Shown here one piece after another: positions 1 to 6,460 of a stretch of 14,059 nucleotides of DNA. Both the position numbers and the translations under genes were made by a program. Source of the DNA: Pseudomonadota bacterium (GTDB taxonomy: Bacteria; Myxococcota_A; Polyangia; Polyangiales; Polyangiaceae); NCBI GenBank assembly GCA_023411445.1, contig JAEYOT010000844.1:1-14059 (forward strand). The letters are read 5' to 3'. The notes under the pieces are model-generated. The model ran no database searches and had not been told where the DNA came from. It saw only the letters and a program-made list of their open reading frames with translations. Each line of letters begins with the position of its first letter. Position 1 is the stretch's first letter.

Positions 1-41
1 ACCAAGCACAGCGTGAGGAGGAGGGGCGCGAGGCGTCGCAT
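1..41 (-). CDS. Start of an exported protein, partial (candidate FlgA, P-ring chaperone)
   Basis: Only the first 13 codons and two bases of the next lie in the window. They read MRRLAPLLLTLCL, which is two arginines followed by a leucine-rich hydrophobic stretch: the start of a Sec signal peptide. The ATG is at 41-39, four bases after the flgG stop codon (48-46), and the end of flgG supplies a weak purine stretch (CAGGTAA) as ribosome site, so it is almost certainly co-transcribed with flgG. In many flagellar loci flgG is followed by flgA (periplasmic P-ring chaperone) and then flgH and flgI, all of which have signal peptides. flgA is therefore the best contextual guess, with flgH as the alternative. 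Nothing in the 13 residues identifies the family. Confidence 0.6.
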   Translation of the reverse strand, partial: MRRLAPLLLTLCL

Positions 42-45
42 GGCG

Positions 46-831
46 TTACCTGAGCTGCGTGGCCGCGCGCAGCATCTCGTCGGCGGCGGTGATGACCTTG
101 GAGTTGATCTCGTAGGCGCGCTGCGCGCTGATGAGGCCGATCATCTCCTCCACGATGTCCACGTTGGACTGCTCGACGGTGCCTTGCAGCAAGGCGCCGC
201 GCCCGTCGCTGCCGGGCTCGCCGAGCTGCGCTTCGCCGCTGGCGTTGGTCGGCACCAACAGGTTGTGGCCAATCGCCTGCAGACCCGAAGGATTGACGAA
301 GCCGGCGAGCATGATTTGACCGATGTCGCTCGGCATCGTCTCACCCGGCATCGTCACCGAGACGGTACCGTTGGCGGAGATCGAGACGCCGGTCGTGCCG
401 GGCGGGATCGTGATCGGAGGCTCCAGCGGGAAGCCCTCCTGGTTGACGATGCGTCCCTCGCCGTCCGTGCGCAGCGCGCCGTTACGCGTGTACGCGGGGT
501 TGCCGTCGGGCTGCTGAATCACGAAGAAGCCGTTGCCTTCGATGGCCACGTCCAGCTGATTGCCCGTTTGCTGCAGCGTGCCCTGCTCGAAGATGCGCGA
601 AGTGCTCACCACGCGCACGCCAGTGCCGATCTGAAGCCCGGTGGGCGACGTCGTGGTCGGCCCGGTGGGCGTTCCGGCTTGCCGCACGGTTTGGTAGAGC
701 AAGTCCTGAAAGTCGACCCGCTCTTTCTTGAAGCCGACCGTGTTGCCGTTGGCGATGTTGTGCGAGATGGCTTCCAGGTGAGTTTCCTGGGCGGCCATGC
801 CGGTTGCGGCGATGTTCAATGAGCGGAACAT
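46..831 (-). CDS. flgG: Flagellar distal rod protein FlgG
   Basis: FlgG forms the distal rod, the drive shaft crossing periplasm and outer membrane between proximal rod and hook. The 261-residue length is the family norm. The N-terminal rod/hook helix (about 1-35) carries the SHNIANGNTVGFK version of the family signature. Next come DLLYQTVRQ, typical of FlgG and not FlgF, GLQIGTGVR, and the core block DVAIEGNGFFVI. The C-terminal helix (about 222-261) contains SNVDIVEEMIGLI and QRAYEINSK. The ATG at 831 is fixed by the conserved MFRSLNIAATGM start. No clear Shine-Dalgarno precedes it, but a sigma-54-like promoter lies 13-28 bases upstream. The usual upstream partner flgF is absent: a putative lipoprotein gene lies there, 135 bases away. 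The identity as FlgG is very secure. Confidence 0.97.
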   Translation of the reverse strand: MFRSLNIAATGMAAQETHLEAISHNIANGNTVGFKKERVDFQDLLYQTVRQAGTPTGPTTTSPTGLQIGTGVRVVSTSRIFEQGTLQQTGNQLDVAIEGNGFFVIQQPDGNPAYTRNGALRTDGEGRIVNQEGFPLEPPITIPPGTTGVSISANGTVSVTMPGETMPSDIGQIMLAGFVNPSGLQAIGHNLLVPTNASGEAQLGEPGSDGRGALLQGTVEQSNVDIVEEMIGLISAQRAYEINSKVITAADEMLRAATQLR

Positions 832-843
832 GCTGCTCGAGTT

Positions 844-859
844 AGCAGGAGTCGTGCCG
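844..859 (-). promoter_or_regulatory. Putative sigma-54 promoter of flgG
   Basis: Read on the minus strand the sequence is CGGCAC-GACTC-CTGCT, against the sigma-54 consensus TGGCAC-N5-TTGCW. The invariant GG and GC are both present with the exact 12-base register. The -12 C is at 845, so the start site is predicted near 833, only two bases before the flgG ATG. It lies in the 135-base gap between the lipoprotein stop and flgG and reads toward flgG. A leaderless transcript is inferred. A promoter further upstream could also serve flgG. Confidence 0.6.
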
Positions 860-966
860 TGCTCTGGTGCTGCAGCCGAGCGGCCCTACGGTCAACGCTG
901 CGCCACAACCAGCTTGCTCGCGCGAGAAGGCGAGGCGCTGGCGTCAAGCCGAGGTCACGGCGAGTG

Positions 967-1434
967 TCAGATGCTTGGCTCGGTGACGAGCTCGCCGGCG
1001 TACCCAGCTGCAGCGCTCTCACCGGCGCCTCCGCCGCTCTCTACCGCGCCGCCAGCACCTGCGGCTCCACCATCACTCGCCGCGCCGCCAGCGCTCGCCG
1101 CGCCCGCGTTGCCTGCGTCGCCAGCCTCGCCCGTACTGCCCGCAGCAGCGCCGCCGCCCCCCGTGCCGGCGCTGCTGCCTGCGCTACCACCGCTACCCGC
1201 CTGCGGAGCGGTGCCGCCCGTACTTTCACCGGCGCTCGCTCGCGAGCTCTCGCCGGCTTCACCACCATCTGCCGGTGTTGGCGTTGGATTTTCACTGACG
1301 CACACGCCGGCGCTGCACGTCTGGCCGGCGCTGCAGTCGCTGTGTCGCAAGCAGCCGTCACCGCCGCACGCCAGAGGCGAGCCGAGTGGTGCGACGAACA
1401 GCGCCGCGAGGATGGACCAGCGCGTAAGCTTCAT
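967..1434 (-). CDS. Putative secreted lipoprotein with Cys-rich motif and Gly/Ala/Ser-rich tail
   Basis: This 155-residue protein is of unknown function. The start is chosen because ATG at 1434-1432 overlaps the preceding gene's stop as ATGA and begins a clear signal peptide (two basic residues, hydrophobic run 7-17). Residues 20-23 are PLAC. The Cys could be lipidated, but Pro at -3 makes a poor lipobox, so ordinary cleavage is possible. Residues 23-45 hold five Cys (23, 28, 34, 40, 45) in the pattern C-x4-C-x5-DC-x5-C-x4-C, including SDCSAGQTCSAGVCV, a style common in myxobacterial surface proteins. From about residue 51 to 145 it is low-complexity Gly, Ala, Ser and Glu, apparently a disordered spacer. 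It is coupled to the beta-barrel-like gene and precedes flgG, which suggests an envelope role near the flagellum. No function is claimed. Confidence 0.8.
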   Translation of the reverse strand: MKLTRWSILAALFVAPLGSPLACGGDGCLRHSDCSAGQTCSAGVCVSENPTPTPADGGEAGESSRASAGESTGGTAPQAGSGGSAGSSAGTGGGGAAAGSTGEAGDAGNAGAASAGGAASDGGAAGAGGAVESGGGAGESAAAGYAGELVTEPSI

Positions 1435-1937
1435 AGCCCGAACCTCACGCCCGCCGAGAGCAGGCCCCAAATCAGCACCGAGTTGCCTGGTGTGTCGCTG
1501 CCGAGCGGCAGCGCTTGAAAGGAGGGCTCGATGAACAGGCCGACCTTCTTGCCGAACGGGATGATGGCGGTTGCGCCGAAGCCGCCGCCAAACAAAGTCT
1601 CGGGCGCGACGGTGCCGGTCAGACCCGCCCAGACCGCGAAATTTCGGGCCATCCAACGCTCGTAGCGCACCTCGGCGCCGACGCTCGCGCGCTTCTCTAC
1701 CTCGACGAAGGCGCGAAACCCGAGCCCTTCTGCGGGTCCCTCGTCGCTGCGCAGGTCTACGCCGCCCAGCACGCGGAGCCGCGCGCGGCGCCACTCCAGG
1801 CCGGTGCCTGGATCGCCGCCCTCGAGCCCCGTGCCGATGCCGAAGTTGCCGTCCATCAACAGCTCCTCGGCGTGCGCCGGGAGAGACAGCCCGAGCGTGG
1901 CGAGCGCCGCCGCTACCCAAGCGATACGAGTCTTCAC
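1431..1937 (-). CDS. Putative small outer-membrane beta-barrel protein
   Basis: This 168-residue protein belongs to no family I recognise. It opens with a clean signal peptide, MKTRIAWVAAALATLG..., with the predicted cut after AHA (residue 23). The mature part alternates polar and hydrophobic residues in short stretches separated by Gly, Asp and Asn turns (for example VRYERW, FAVWAGLTGTV, LFGGGFGATAII, VGLFIEPSF) and ends SAGVRFGL. That resembles a small membrane beta-barrel of about eight strands. No cysteines are seen. The start is GTG at 1937, since no ATG is in frame upstream and the signal peptide begins there. No strong Shine-Dalgarno is present, but a near-perfect sigma-54 promoter ends 13 bases before the GTG. 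The downstream lipoprotein gene overlaps by four bases, so the two are likely made together and may interact. Confidence 0.85.
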   Translation of the reverse strand: MKTRIAWVAAALATLGLSLPAHAEELLMDGNFGIGTGLEGGDPGTGLEWRRARLRVLGGVDLRSDEGPAEGLGFRAFVEVEKRASVGAEVRYERWMARNFAVWAGLTGTVAPETLFGGGFGATAIIPFGKKVGLFIEPSFQALPLGSDTPGNSVLIWGLLSAGVRFGL

Positions 1938-1949
1938 GAGCCCCGCTGC

Positions 1950-1965
1950 AGCAACATGCGGGCCA
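1950..1965 (-). promoter_or_regulatory. Putative sigma-54 promoter of the beta-barrel/lipoprotein pair
   Basis: On the minus strand the sequence is TGGCCC-GCATG-TTGCT, an excellent sigma-54 match with GG and GC in exact register. It shares 11 of 11 non-spacer bases with the promoter in front of the activator gene. The -12 C is at 1951, giving a start site near 1939, one or two bases before the GTG at 1937. It fits entirely in the 44-base gap between the activator stop codon and the GTG, so this pair has its own promoter within what otherwise looks like one operon. Confidence 0.7.
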
Positions 1966-1981
1966 AGCCTGAGCGAGGTTG

Positions 1982-3154
<1,173 letters not shown>

Positions 3155-3164
3155 GGGTGTCGGG

Positions 3165-3172
3165 TCCTCCTC
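3165..3172 (-). promoter_or_regulatory. Strong Shine-Dalgarno of the activator gene
   Basis: GAGGAGGA on the minus strand, 10 bases before the ATG at 3154, settles the activator start. It is one of the few strong ribosome sites on this strand, in contrast with flgG and the beta-barrel gene. Confidence 0.8.
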
Positions 3173-3190
3173 GAAGTCGACGGTGCCCTA

Positions 3191-3206
3191 AGCAATGGTT
3201 GGGCCA
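3191..3206 (-). promoter_or_regulatory. Putative sigma-54 promoter of the activator gene
   Basis: The minus strand reads TGGCCC-AACCA-TTGCT, with GG at 3205-3204, GC at 3193-3192 and exact spacing. The start site is predicted near 3180, leaving a leader of about 26 nt that contains the GAGGAGGA ribosome site. An activator of sigma-54 promoters driven by a sigma-54 promoter suggests autoregulation or control by a second activator. This is inferred from the motif alone. Confidence 0.7.
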
Positions 3207-3295
3207 AGCGTCAGAATCCCGGTGACTGGGGCGTCGACTGTTTGGCGCTCGTGCAGATCGCTCGAGAAGCGATGAGCTTATAGAGCGCCCCGGAG

Positions 3296-3324
3296 GGTTA
3301 CGTGTGATGTCGCGAGGTTACATG
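3296..3324. promoter_or_regulatory. Tandem site pair upstream of the activator promoter (putative enhancer)
   Basis: GGTTACGTG (3296-3304) and GGTTACATG (3316-3324) match at 8 of 9 positions and start exactly 20 bases apart, two helical turns. They lie about 120 and 140 bp upstream of the predicted activator start site, the usual distance for sigma-54 enhancers. The bound protein is unknown. Self-binding by the activator is the simplest guess. Confidence 0.45.
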
Positions 3325-3362
3325 AGCGCACAGCGTATCCGGGTCGAGCAGAACCCAGCCGG

Positions 3363-3432
3363 AGGTGGGTCAAACTGAGAATCGGCCAGCATCTCTCGGG
3401 AAAAACGTAAGAAAGTTACGTTTGACCCTCCT
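3363..3432. repeat. Inverted 13-base repeat flanking the palindrome
   Basis: AGGTGGGTCAAAC at 3363-3375 and GTTTGACCCTCCT at 3420-3432 are reverse complements at 12 of 13 positions, with 9 consecutive perfect pairs. They enclose the 3403-3423 palindrome. The right arm is also part of the flgB-side tandem sites. Confidence 0.6.
3403..3423. repeat. Perfect 8-bp inverted repeat (AAACGTAA-N5-TTACGTTT)
   Basis: The arms at 3403-3410 and 3416-3423 are exact reverse complements around a GAAAG spacer. The symmetry and 13-bp centre-to-centre spacing suit a dimeric helix-turn-helix protein. There is no T-run after it and no gene ends nearby, so it is not a terminator. The arm TTACGT also occurs in the site at 3296-3304. 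Confidence 0.7.
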
Positions 3433-3448
3433 GGGTAGCGTTTAACCC
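3419..3448. promoter_or_regulatory. Tandem site pair upstream of the flgB promoter (putative enhancer)
   Basis: CGTTTGACCC (3419-3428) and CGTTTAACCC (3439-3448) match at 9 of 10 positions and start exactly 20 bases apart. They are about 131 and 111 bp upstream of the predicted flgB start site. On the minus strand they read GGGTCAAACG and GGGTTAAACG. Relative to the promoter they face, they have the same orientation as the pair at 3296-3324. Confidence 0.5.
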
Positions 3449-3451
3449 AGG
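3430..3451. repeat. 7-bp hairpin overlapping the distal enhancer-like site
   Basis: CCTGGGT (3430-3436) pairs with ACCCAGG (3445-3451) across an 8-base loop. There is no U-run, so it is not a terminator. It may simply be a further dyad in the operator region. Confidence 0.5.
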
Positions 3452-3528
3452 GCGGCTCGGGGCGATTCGGACAGGGTGAACGGGGGCCTGAGCGAACCCT
3501 TGAGGAAAAAGTTTTGGCAGCGCGCCTT

Positions 3529-3544
3529 TGGCATGCGCCGTGCT
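3529..3544 (+). promoter_or_regulatory. Putative sigma-54 promoter of the flgB operon
   Basis: TGGCAT-GCGCC-GTGCT has GG at 3530-3531 and GC at 3542-3543 in exact register, and matches TGGCA at the -24 box. The start site is predicted near 3555, about four bases before the flgB ATG at 3559, so the transcript would be nearly leaderless. No Shine-Dalgarno is visible before that ATG, which agrees. Confidence 0.6.
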
Positions 3545-3558
3545 GATGCCCCAGCGCG

Positions 3559-3969
3559 ATGTCCGACTTGTTCAGCGCGGTAGCCCCCCTGCACGCAGCG
3601 CTCGACTACCACCTCGAGCGACACACGGTGCTGGCGTCGAACGTGGCACACGTCGATACACCTGGCTACAAGCCGCACGATCTCCGCCGCGTCGATGCCG
3701 CTGGCAGCTTCGGCACTGCGCTGAACGTCGCGATGGAGCGCACCAACGGCGCCCATTTTCAGGCTCCTGGCGGCGGGGCAGCGGACTTGCAAGGACGCAT
3801 CTTCGATGATCTCTCGGCGGGTGCGGGCAACGACGGCAACTACGTGTCGCTCGACCGCGAAGCCGCCAAGGTCGCGGCGAACCAACTTAGATATGACACC
3901 GTGTCGGCCATCGTGTCGGCGGAGCTTCGGCAGCTGGCGTACGCCGTGGGCGACGCGAAAGGAGCGTGA
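3559..3969 (+). CDS. flgB: Flagellar proximal rod protein FlgB
   Basis: FlgB is a proximal rod subunit that sits on the MS-ring/export gate and builds the drive shaft in the periplasm. The 136-residue protein has the family's usual length. The key signature is ASNVAHVDTPGYKPHDL (about residues 30-46), matching the rod-protein block SNIANxxTPGYK. The C-terminal helix includes AAKVAANQLRYDTVSAIVSAELRQL (about 100-124), with the NQLRY segment typical of FlgB. The ATG at 3559 is the only sensible start, because the protein must begin just before this N-terminal helix. It has no clear Shine-Dalgarno and lies 15 bases after a sigma-54-like promoter. It is the first gene of a long plus-strand operon, four bases ahead of flgC. 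Confidence 0.95.
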   Translation: MSDLFSAVAPLHAALDYHLERHTVLASNVAHVDTPGYKPHDLRRVDAAGSFGTALNVAMERTNGAHFQAPGGGAADLQGRIFDDLSAGAGNDGNYVSLDREAAKVAANQLRYDTVSAIVSAELRQLAYAVGDAKGA

Positions 3970-3973
3970 GTAA

Positions 3974-4411
3974 ATGCTGGGTGTTTTCAGTGCTTTGGAA
4001 GTCGCTGCCTCGGGCCTCTCGGCCGAGCGCGTGCGCATGAACACCATCGCCTCCAACCTGGCCAACGCCCGCACGACGCAGGTGGAGGGCGGCGGTCCTT
4101 ACCGTCGGCTGGACCCGGTATTTCAGGCGATTCCGCTGGATCGCGAGCAGGGCGTGCTCGGGGCGGACGCCGGCGTCTCGCTGGTCAACGTGCAGCGGAT
4201 CGAAGCCGACCAGCGCCCCGGCATGCTGGTGTACGAGCCGGGCCACCCCGACGCCAACGCGGCCGGCTACGTGGAGTATCCGAACGTGAACGCGGTCGAG
4301 GAGATGGTCAATATGATCACTGCCTCCCGCGCTTACGAGGCGGGCGTCACGTCGATTGAGTCGGTCAAGGCGATGGCCAAGAGCGCCATCGGGATTGGTC
4401 GCGCGGTATGA
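3974..4411 (+). CDS. flgC: Flagellar proximal rod protein FlgC
   Basis: FlgC is the second proximal rod subunit. At 145 residues it is of normal size. The N-terminal rod helix holds MNTIASNLANARTTQVEGG (about 22-40), where the usual SNxANxxT signature is followed by the FlgC-style GGPYRR segment. The C-terminal part has GYVEYPNVNAVEEMVNMI and ASRAYEAG (about 97-124), which is highly conserved in FlgC. The ATG at 3974 has AAAGGAG nine bases upstream, inside the end of flgB, so it has a proper ribosome site unlike flgB. Its stop codon overlaps the fliE start as ATGA. Confidence 0.96.
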   Translation: MLGVFSALEVAASGLSAERVRMNTIASNLANARTTQVEGGGPYRRLDPVFQAIPLDREQGVLGADAGVSLVNVQRIEADQRPGMLVYEPGHPDANAAGYVEYPNVNAVEEMVNMITASRAYEAGVTSIESVKAMAKSAIGIGRAV

Positions 4412-4722
4412 GCCCCATCTCCGCGACACCGACGCTGCCGCTGGTGCTGCCTCAAACCGAGGTCACTCCGGCTGCTGGCAGCGAGGTCGCGGGCGAGGGC
4501 GCGGAGATTTTCAGCGAAATGCTCGCTTCCGCGGCAGCGCTCGCCAACCAGCGCATCAACCACGCGCAGGCGGCGGGCGAGGCGTTCGCCGCCGGTCAGT
4601 CCGACGACATCCACGGCACGATGCTTGCGCTTACCGAAGCCGATATTCAGCTGAAGCTGGTGGGCAGCGTCCGCAACAAGGTGATCGACGCGTTCTACGA
4701 GCTGTGGCGCATGCAGATTTGA
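4408..4722 (+). CDS. fliE: MS-ring/rod junction protein FliE
   Basis: FliE joins the MS-ring (FliF) to the proximal rod. It is 104 residues, normal for the family. The N-terminal ~35 residues are variable. The C-terminal two-thirds has the FliE helices with NQRINHAQAAGEAFAAGQSDDIH (about 48-70), then a segment like the usual MLAxEKADIxLKL, here MLALTEADIQLKLVGSVRNKVIDAFYELWRMQI. The terminal YxExxRMQI is a FliE hallmark. The start overlaps the flgC stop by four bases (ATGA), implying translational coupling. A 32-base gap with a small hairpin separates it from fliF. Confidence 0.95.
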   Translation: MSPISATPTLPLVLPQTEVTPAAGSEVAGEGAEIFSEMLASAAALANQRINHAQAAGEAFAAGQSDDIHGTMLALTEADIQLKLVGSVRNKVIDAFYELWRMQI

Positions 4723-4724
4723 CC

Positions 4725-4738
4725 GGTGGCGCTCCACC
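4725..4738 (+). other. Small hairpin between fliE and fliF
   Basis: GGTGG (4725-4729) pairs with CCACC (4734-4738) around a four-base loop, three bases after the fliE stop. There is no U-run, so it is not a terminator. A weak role in mRNA processing or uneven fliE/fliF output is possible, but so is chance. Confidence 0.35.
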
Positions 4739-4754
4739 AGAAGACGTTTAGAAA

Positions 4755-6422
4755 ATGCCCGAAAAGGCGCGTACTTTCCTGAAACAGCTGACCGACTTCT
4801 GGGCGTCGCTACCGACGCCGAAGCGGATCGCCCTGGTCGCCGTGACCGCGATCGCGCTCGTCGGCGTGCTGGCCGTGAGCGTGGTGGGAACCCGCGTGAC
4901 CTACGGCACCTTGTACAGCGAGCTTGCGACGGAAGACGCCGCCGCGATCGTGGAAAAGCTGAAAACCGCTCAGGTTCCGTACAAGCTCGAGAGCAACGGC
5001 ACGATGATCATGGTGCCGGAGGAGCGCGTCCCGGGCCTGCGGCTGGAGCTGGCGGCGGCGGGTCTGCCCCACGGCGGCAGCGTCGGCTTCGAGATCTTCG
5101 ACCGCAGCAAGATCGGCGCGACCGAGTTCGAGCAGCAGGTGAACCTGCGCCGCGCCCTCGAGGGCGAGCTTGCGCGCAGCGTGATGAGCGTCAACGGCGT
5201 CAAAGCCGCGCGCGTGCATTTGGTGCTGCCGGAGCGCCGGCTATTTGCGGCTCGCGACGAGTCCGCCTCGGCGTCCGTCGTCGTGAAGCTGGAAAACTCC
5301 CACAATTTCGGCCGCCGCGAGGTCGCTGCCATCGTGCACTTGGTGTCCGCCGCGGTGCCGACCCTGAGCAAGGATCGCGTGTCGGTGGTGAGCACCGAAG
5401 GTGTGACCCTGCACCGTCCGAATTCTGACGCTCGGGGTGCCGGAGATTTGGCCGATCTCAGCTCCGAGCAGGCGCGGCTGCTCTCCAGCCAGCTGGAGCG
5501 CGAGGCCCAGGCGCAGCTGGAGCGCGTGCTAGGCCCCGGCAACGCCGACGTGCGCGTCAACGTGCACCTGGACAACGCCGCTCGCGAGAAGACCGAAGAG
5601 CTGTACGAGCCGACCAAGACGGCCCTACGCAGCGAGCACAAGGTCGAAGAGGGCGTCGCGAGCGGGGACGCCGGTGTGGCCGGTGTTCCTGGCGCCAAGA
5701 CGAACCTGCCGGACGCCGAGGGTGAAGGCCCGGTTGCGGCCGAAACGCCGGCGGGCGGCGGCGGCGGCGCGGTTCGCAGCCAGACCCGCAACTGGGAAGT
5801 GCAAAAGGTCGTACAGAAGACCACCACGCCGGCCGGCGACATTCGGCGCTTGAGCGTCGCGGTGCTGCTCAACGGCCGCTACGTGAAGAAGGGCGATAAG
5901 CTCGCGTTTTCCCCGCTGCCACCGGACGAGGTGAAGGCGCTCGAGGAGGTCGTGAAGCGCGCGGTGGGCTACGATCAGGAGCGCGGCGACACCGTGACGG
6001 TGCAGGCCACGCAGTTTGCCAAGCTCGACGGCGATGAGCCGCCCGCACCCGTCGGTCTGTTCGGCGACAAGCCTTGGCTGCCGTACGCGATCGGGGCAGC
6101 CGGCCTGATCTTGGTGCTGGGCACGCTGGTGCTGGTGTTTCGCACGAAGAAGCCAGCGGTGGCGCCCGTCCTCACGCCCGTCCCGGTCGACCCGGTCAGG
6201 GTGCTGGCCGAGCTCGGCGCTTCTGGCCCGGAGATGGCCGCGGCCGCCGCAGCGCTACCGCCTGACGAGCGCCAGCGCTTGCTGGAGGAGCCGGAAATCG
6301 CCGGCGAAATCCGCGCCCACGCGCTCGAGCTGGCCGCTAAAGATCCCGCTACCGCCGCCGTCGTGCTCAAGGCCTGGCTCTCCGAGCAACCGGCCGCGCT
6401 GCCGACGTCGTCGGCGGCCTGA
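4755..6422 (+). CDS. fliF: Flagellar MS-ring protein FliF
   Basis: FliF forms the inner-membrane MS-ring that holds the export gate and carries the rotor. The 555 residues are typical. A first membrane helix is at about 25-46. The ring-building domains follow, with TLYSELATEDAAAIVEKLK (52-70), the GFEIFDRSKIGATEFEQQVN block (111-130) and VKAARVHLVLPERRLF (149-164), all strongly conserved. Residues about 285-345 form the less conserved beta-collar insert with a Gly-rich stretch. The second membrane helix is at 443-462. The cytoplasmic tail ends in an Ala/Leu-rich amphipathic helix (about 523-545) where FliG binds. The ATG at 4755 has only a weak purine stretch upstream. It lies 38 bases before fliG, as expected for partners needed in step. 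Confidence 0.97.
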   Translation: MPEKARTFLKQLTDFWASLPTPKRIALVAVTAIALVGVLAVSVVGTRVTYGTLYSELATEDAAAIVEKLKTAQVPYKLESNGTMIMVPEERVPGLRLELAAAGLPHGGSVGFEIFDRSKIGATEFEQQVNLRRALEGELARSVMSVNGVKAARVHLVLPERRLFAARDESASASVVVKLENSHNFGRREVAAIVHLVSAAVPTLSKDRVSVVSTEGVTLHRPNSDARGAGDLADLSSEQARLLSSQLEREAQAQLERVLGPGNADVRVNVHLDNAAREKTEELYEPTKTALRSEHKVEEGVASGDAGVAGVPGAKTNLPDAEGEGPVAAETPAGGGGGAVRSQTRNWEVQKVVQKTTTPAGDIRRLSVAVLLNGRYVKKGDKLAFSPLPPDEVKALEEVVKRAVGYDQERGDTVTVQATQFAKLDGDEPPAPVGLFGDKPWLPYAIGAAGLILVLGTLVLVFRTKKPAVAPVLTPVPVDPVRVLAELGASGPEMAAAAAALPPDERQRLLEEPEIAGEIRAHALELAAKDPATAAVVLKAWLSEQPAALPTSSAA

Positions 6423-6460
6423 AGACGCGGCACGTAAATCGCAAGGGTCAGGCAAGGTAG

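Larger units (their letters stand above)
3155..3558. other. Divergent intergenic control region between activator and flgB
   Basis: These 404 bases contain no convincing gene. They are noticeably more AT-rich than the flanks around 3270-3445. They hold the activator promoter at the left end, the flgB promoter at the right end, two pairs of 20-bp-spaced GGGTYA-like sites, an 8-bp perfect inverted repeat and a 7-bp hairpin, each listed separately. Both flanking genes start outward, so this is probably the main switch for the locus. Confidence 0.85.

Noticed and set aside
913..930. GC-rich palindrome CTCGCGCGAG in the lipoprotein-flgG gap as a terminator
   Set aside because: No loop and no T-run on either strand; a 10-base GC palindrome is expected by chance in such DNA.
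797..1534. Plus-strand Pro/Ala-rich open frame (245 codons)
   Set aside because: It is the complement of the Gly/Ala/Ser tail of the lipoprotein gene. The minus-strand reading has a signal peptide, a Cys motif and an ATGA junction, so it is the real gene.
967..1920. A single 317-codon minus-strand gene covering the lipoprotein and the region upstream
   Set aside because: The first half is out of frame with the signal-peptide beta-barrel protein and is Arg-rich nonsense. The internal ATG at 1434 with a signal peptide and ATGA overlap is the true start.
3515..3532. A second sigma-54-like site TTGGCAG...TTTGGC before flgB
   Set aside because: GG to GC distance is 15 rather than 12 bases, incompatible with sigma-54.
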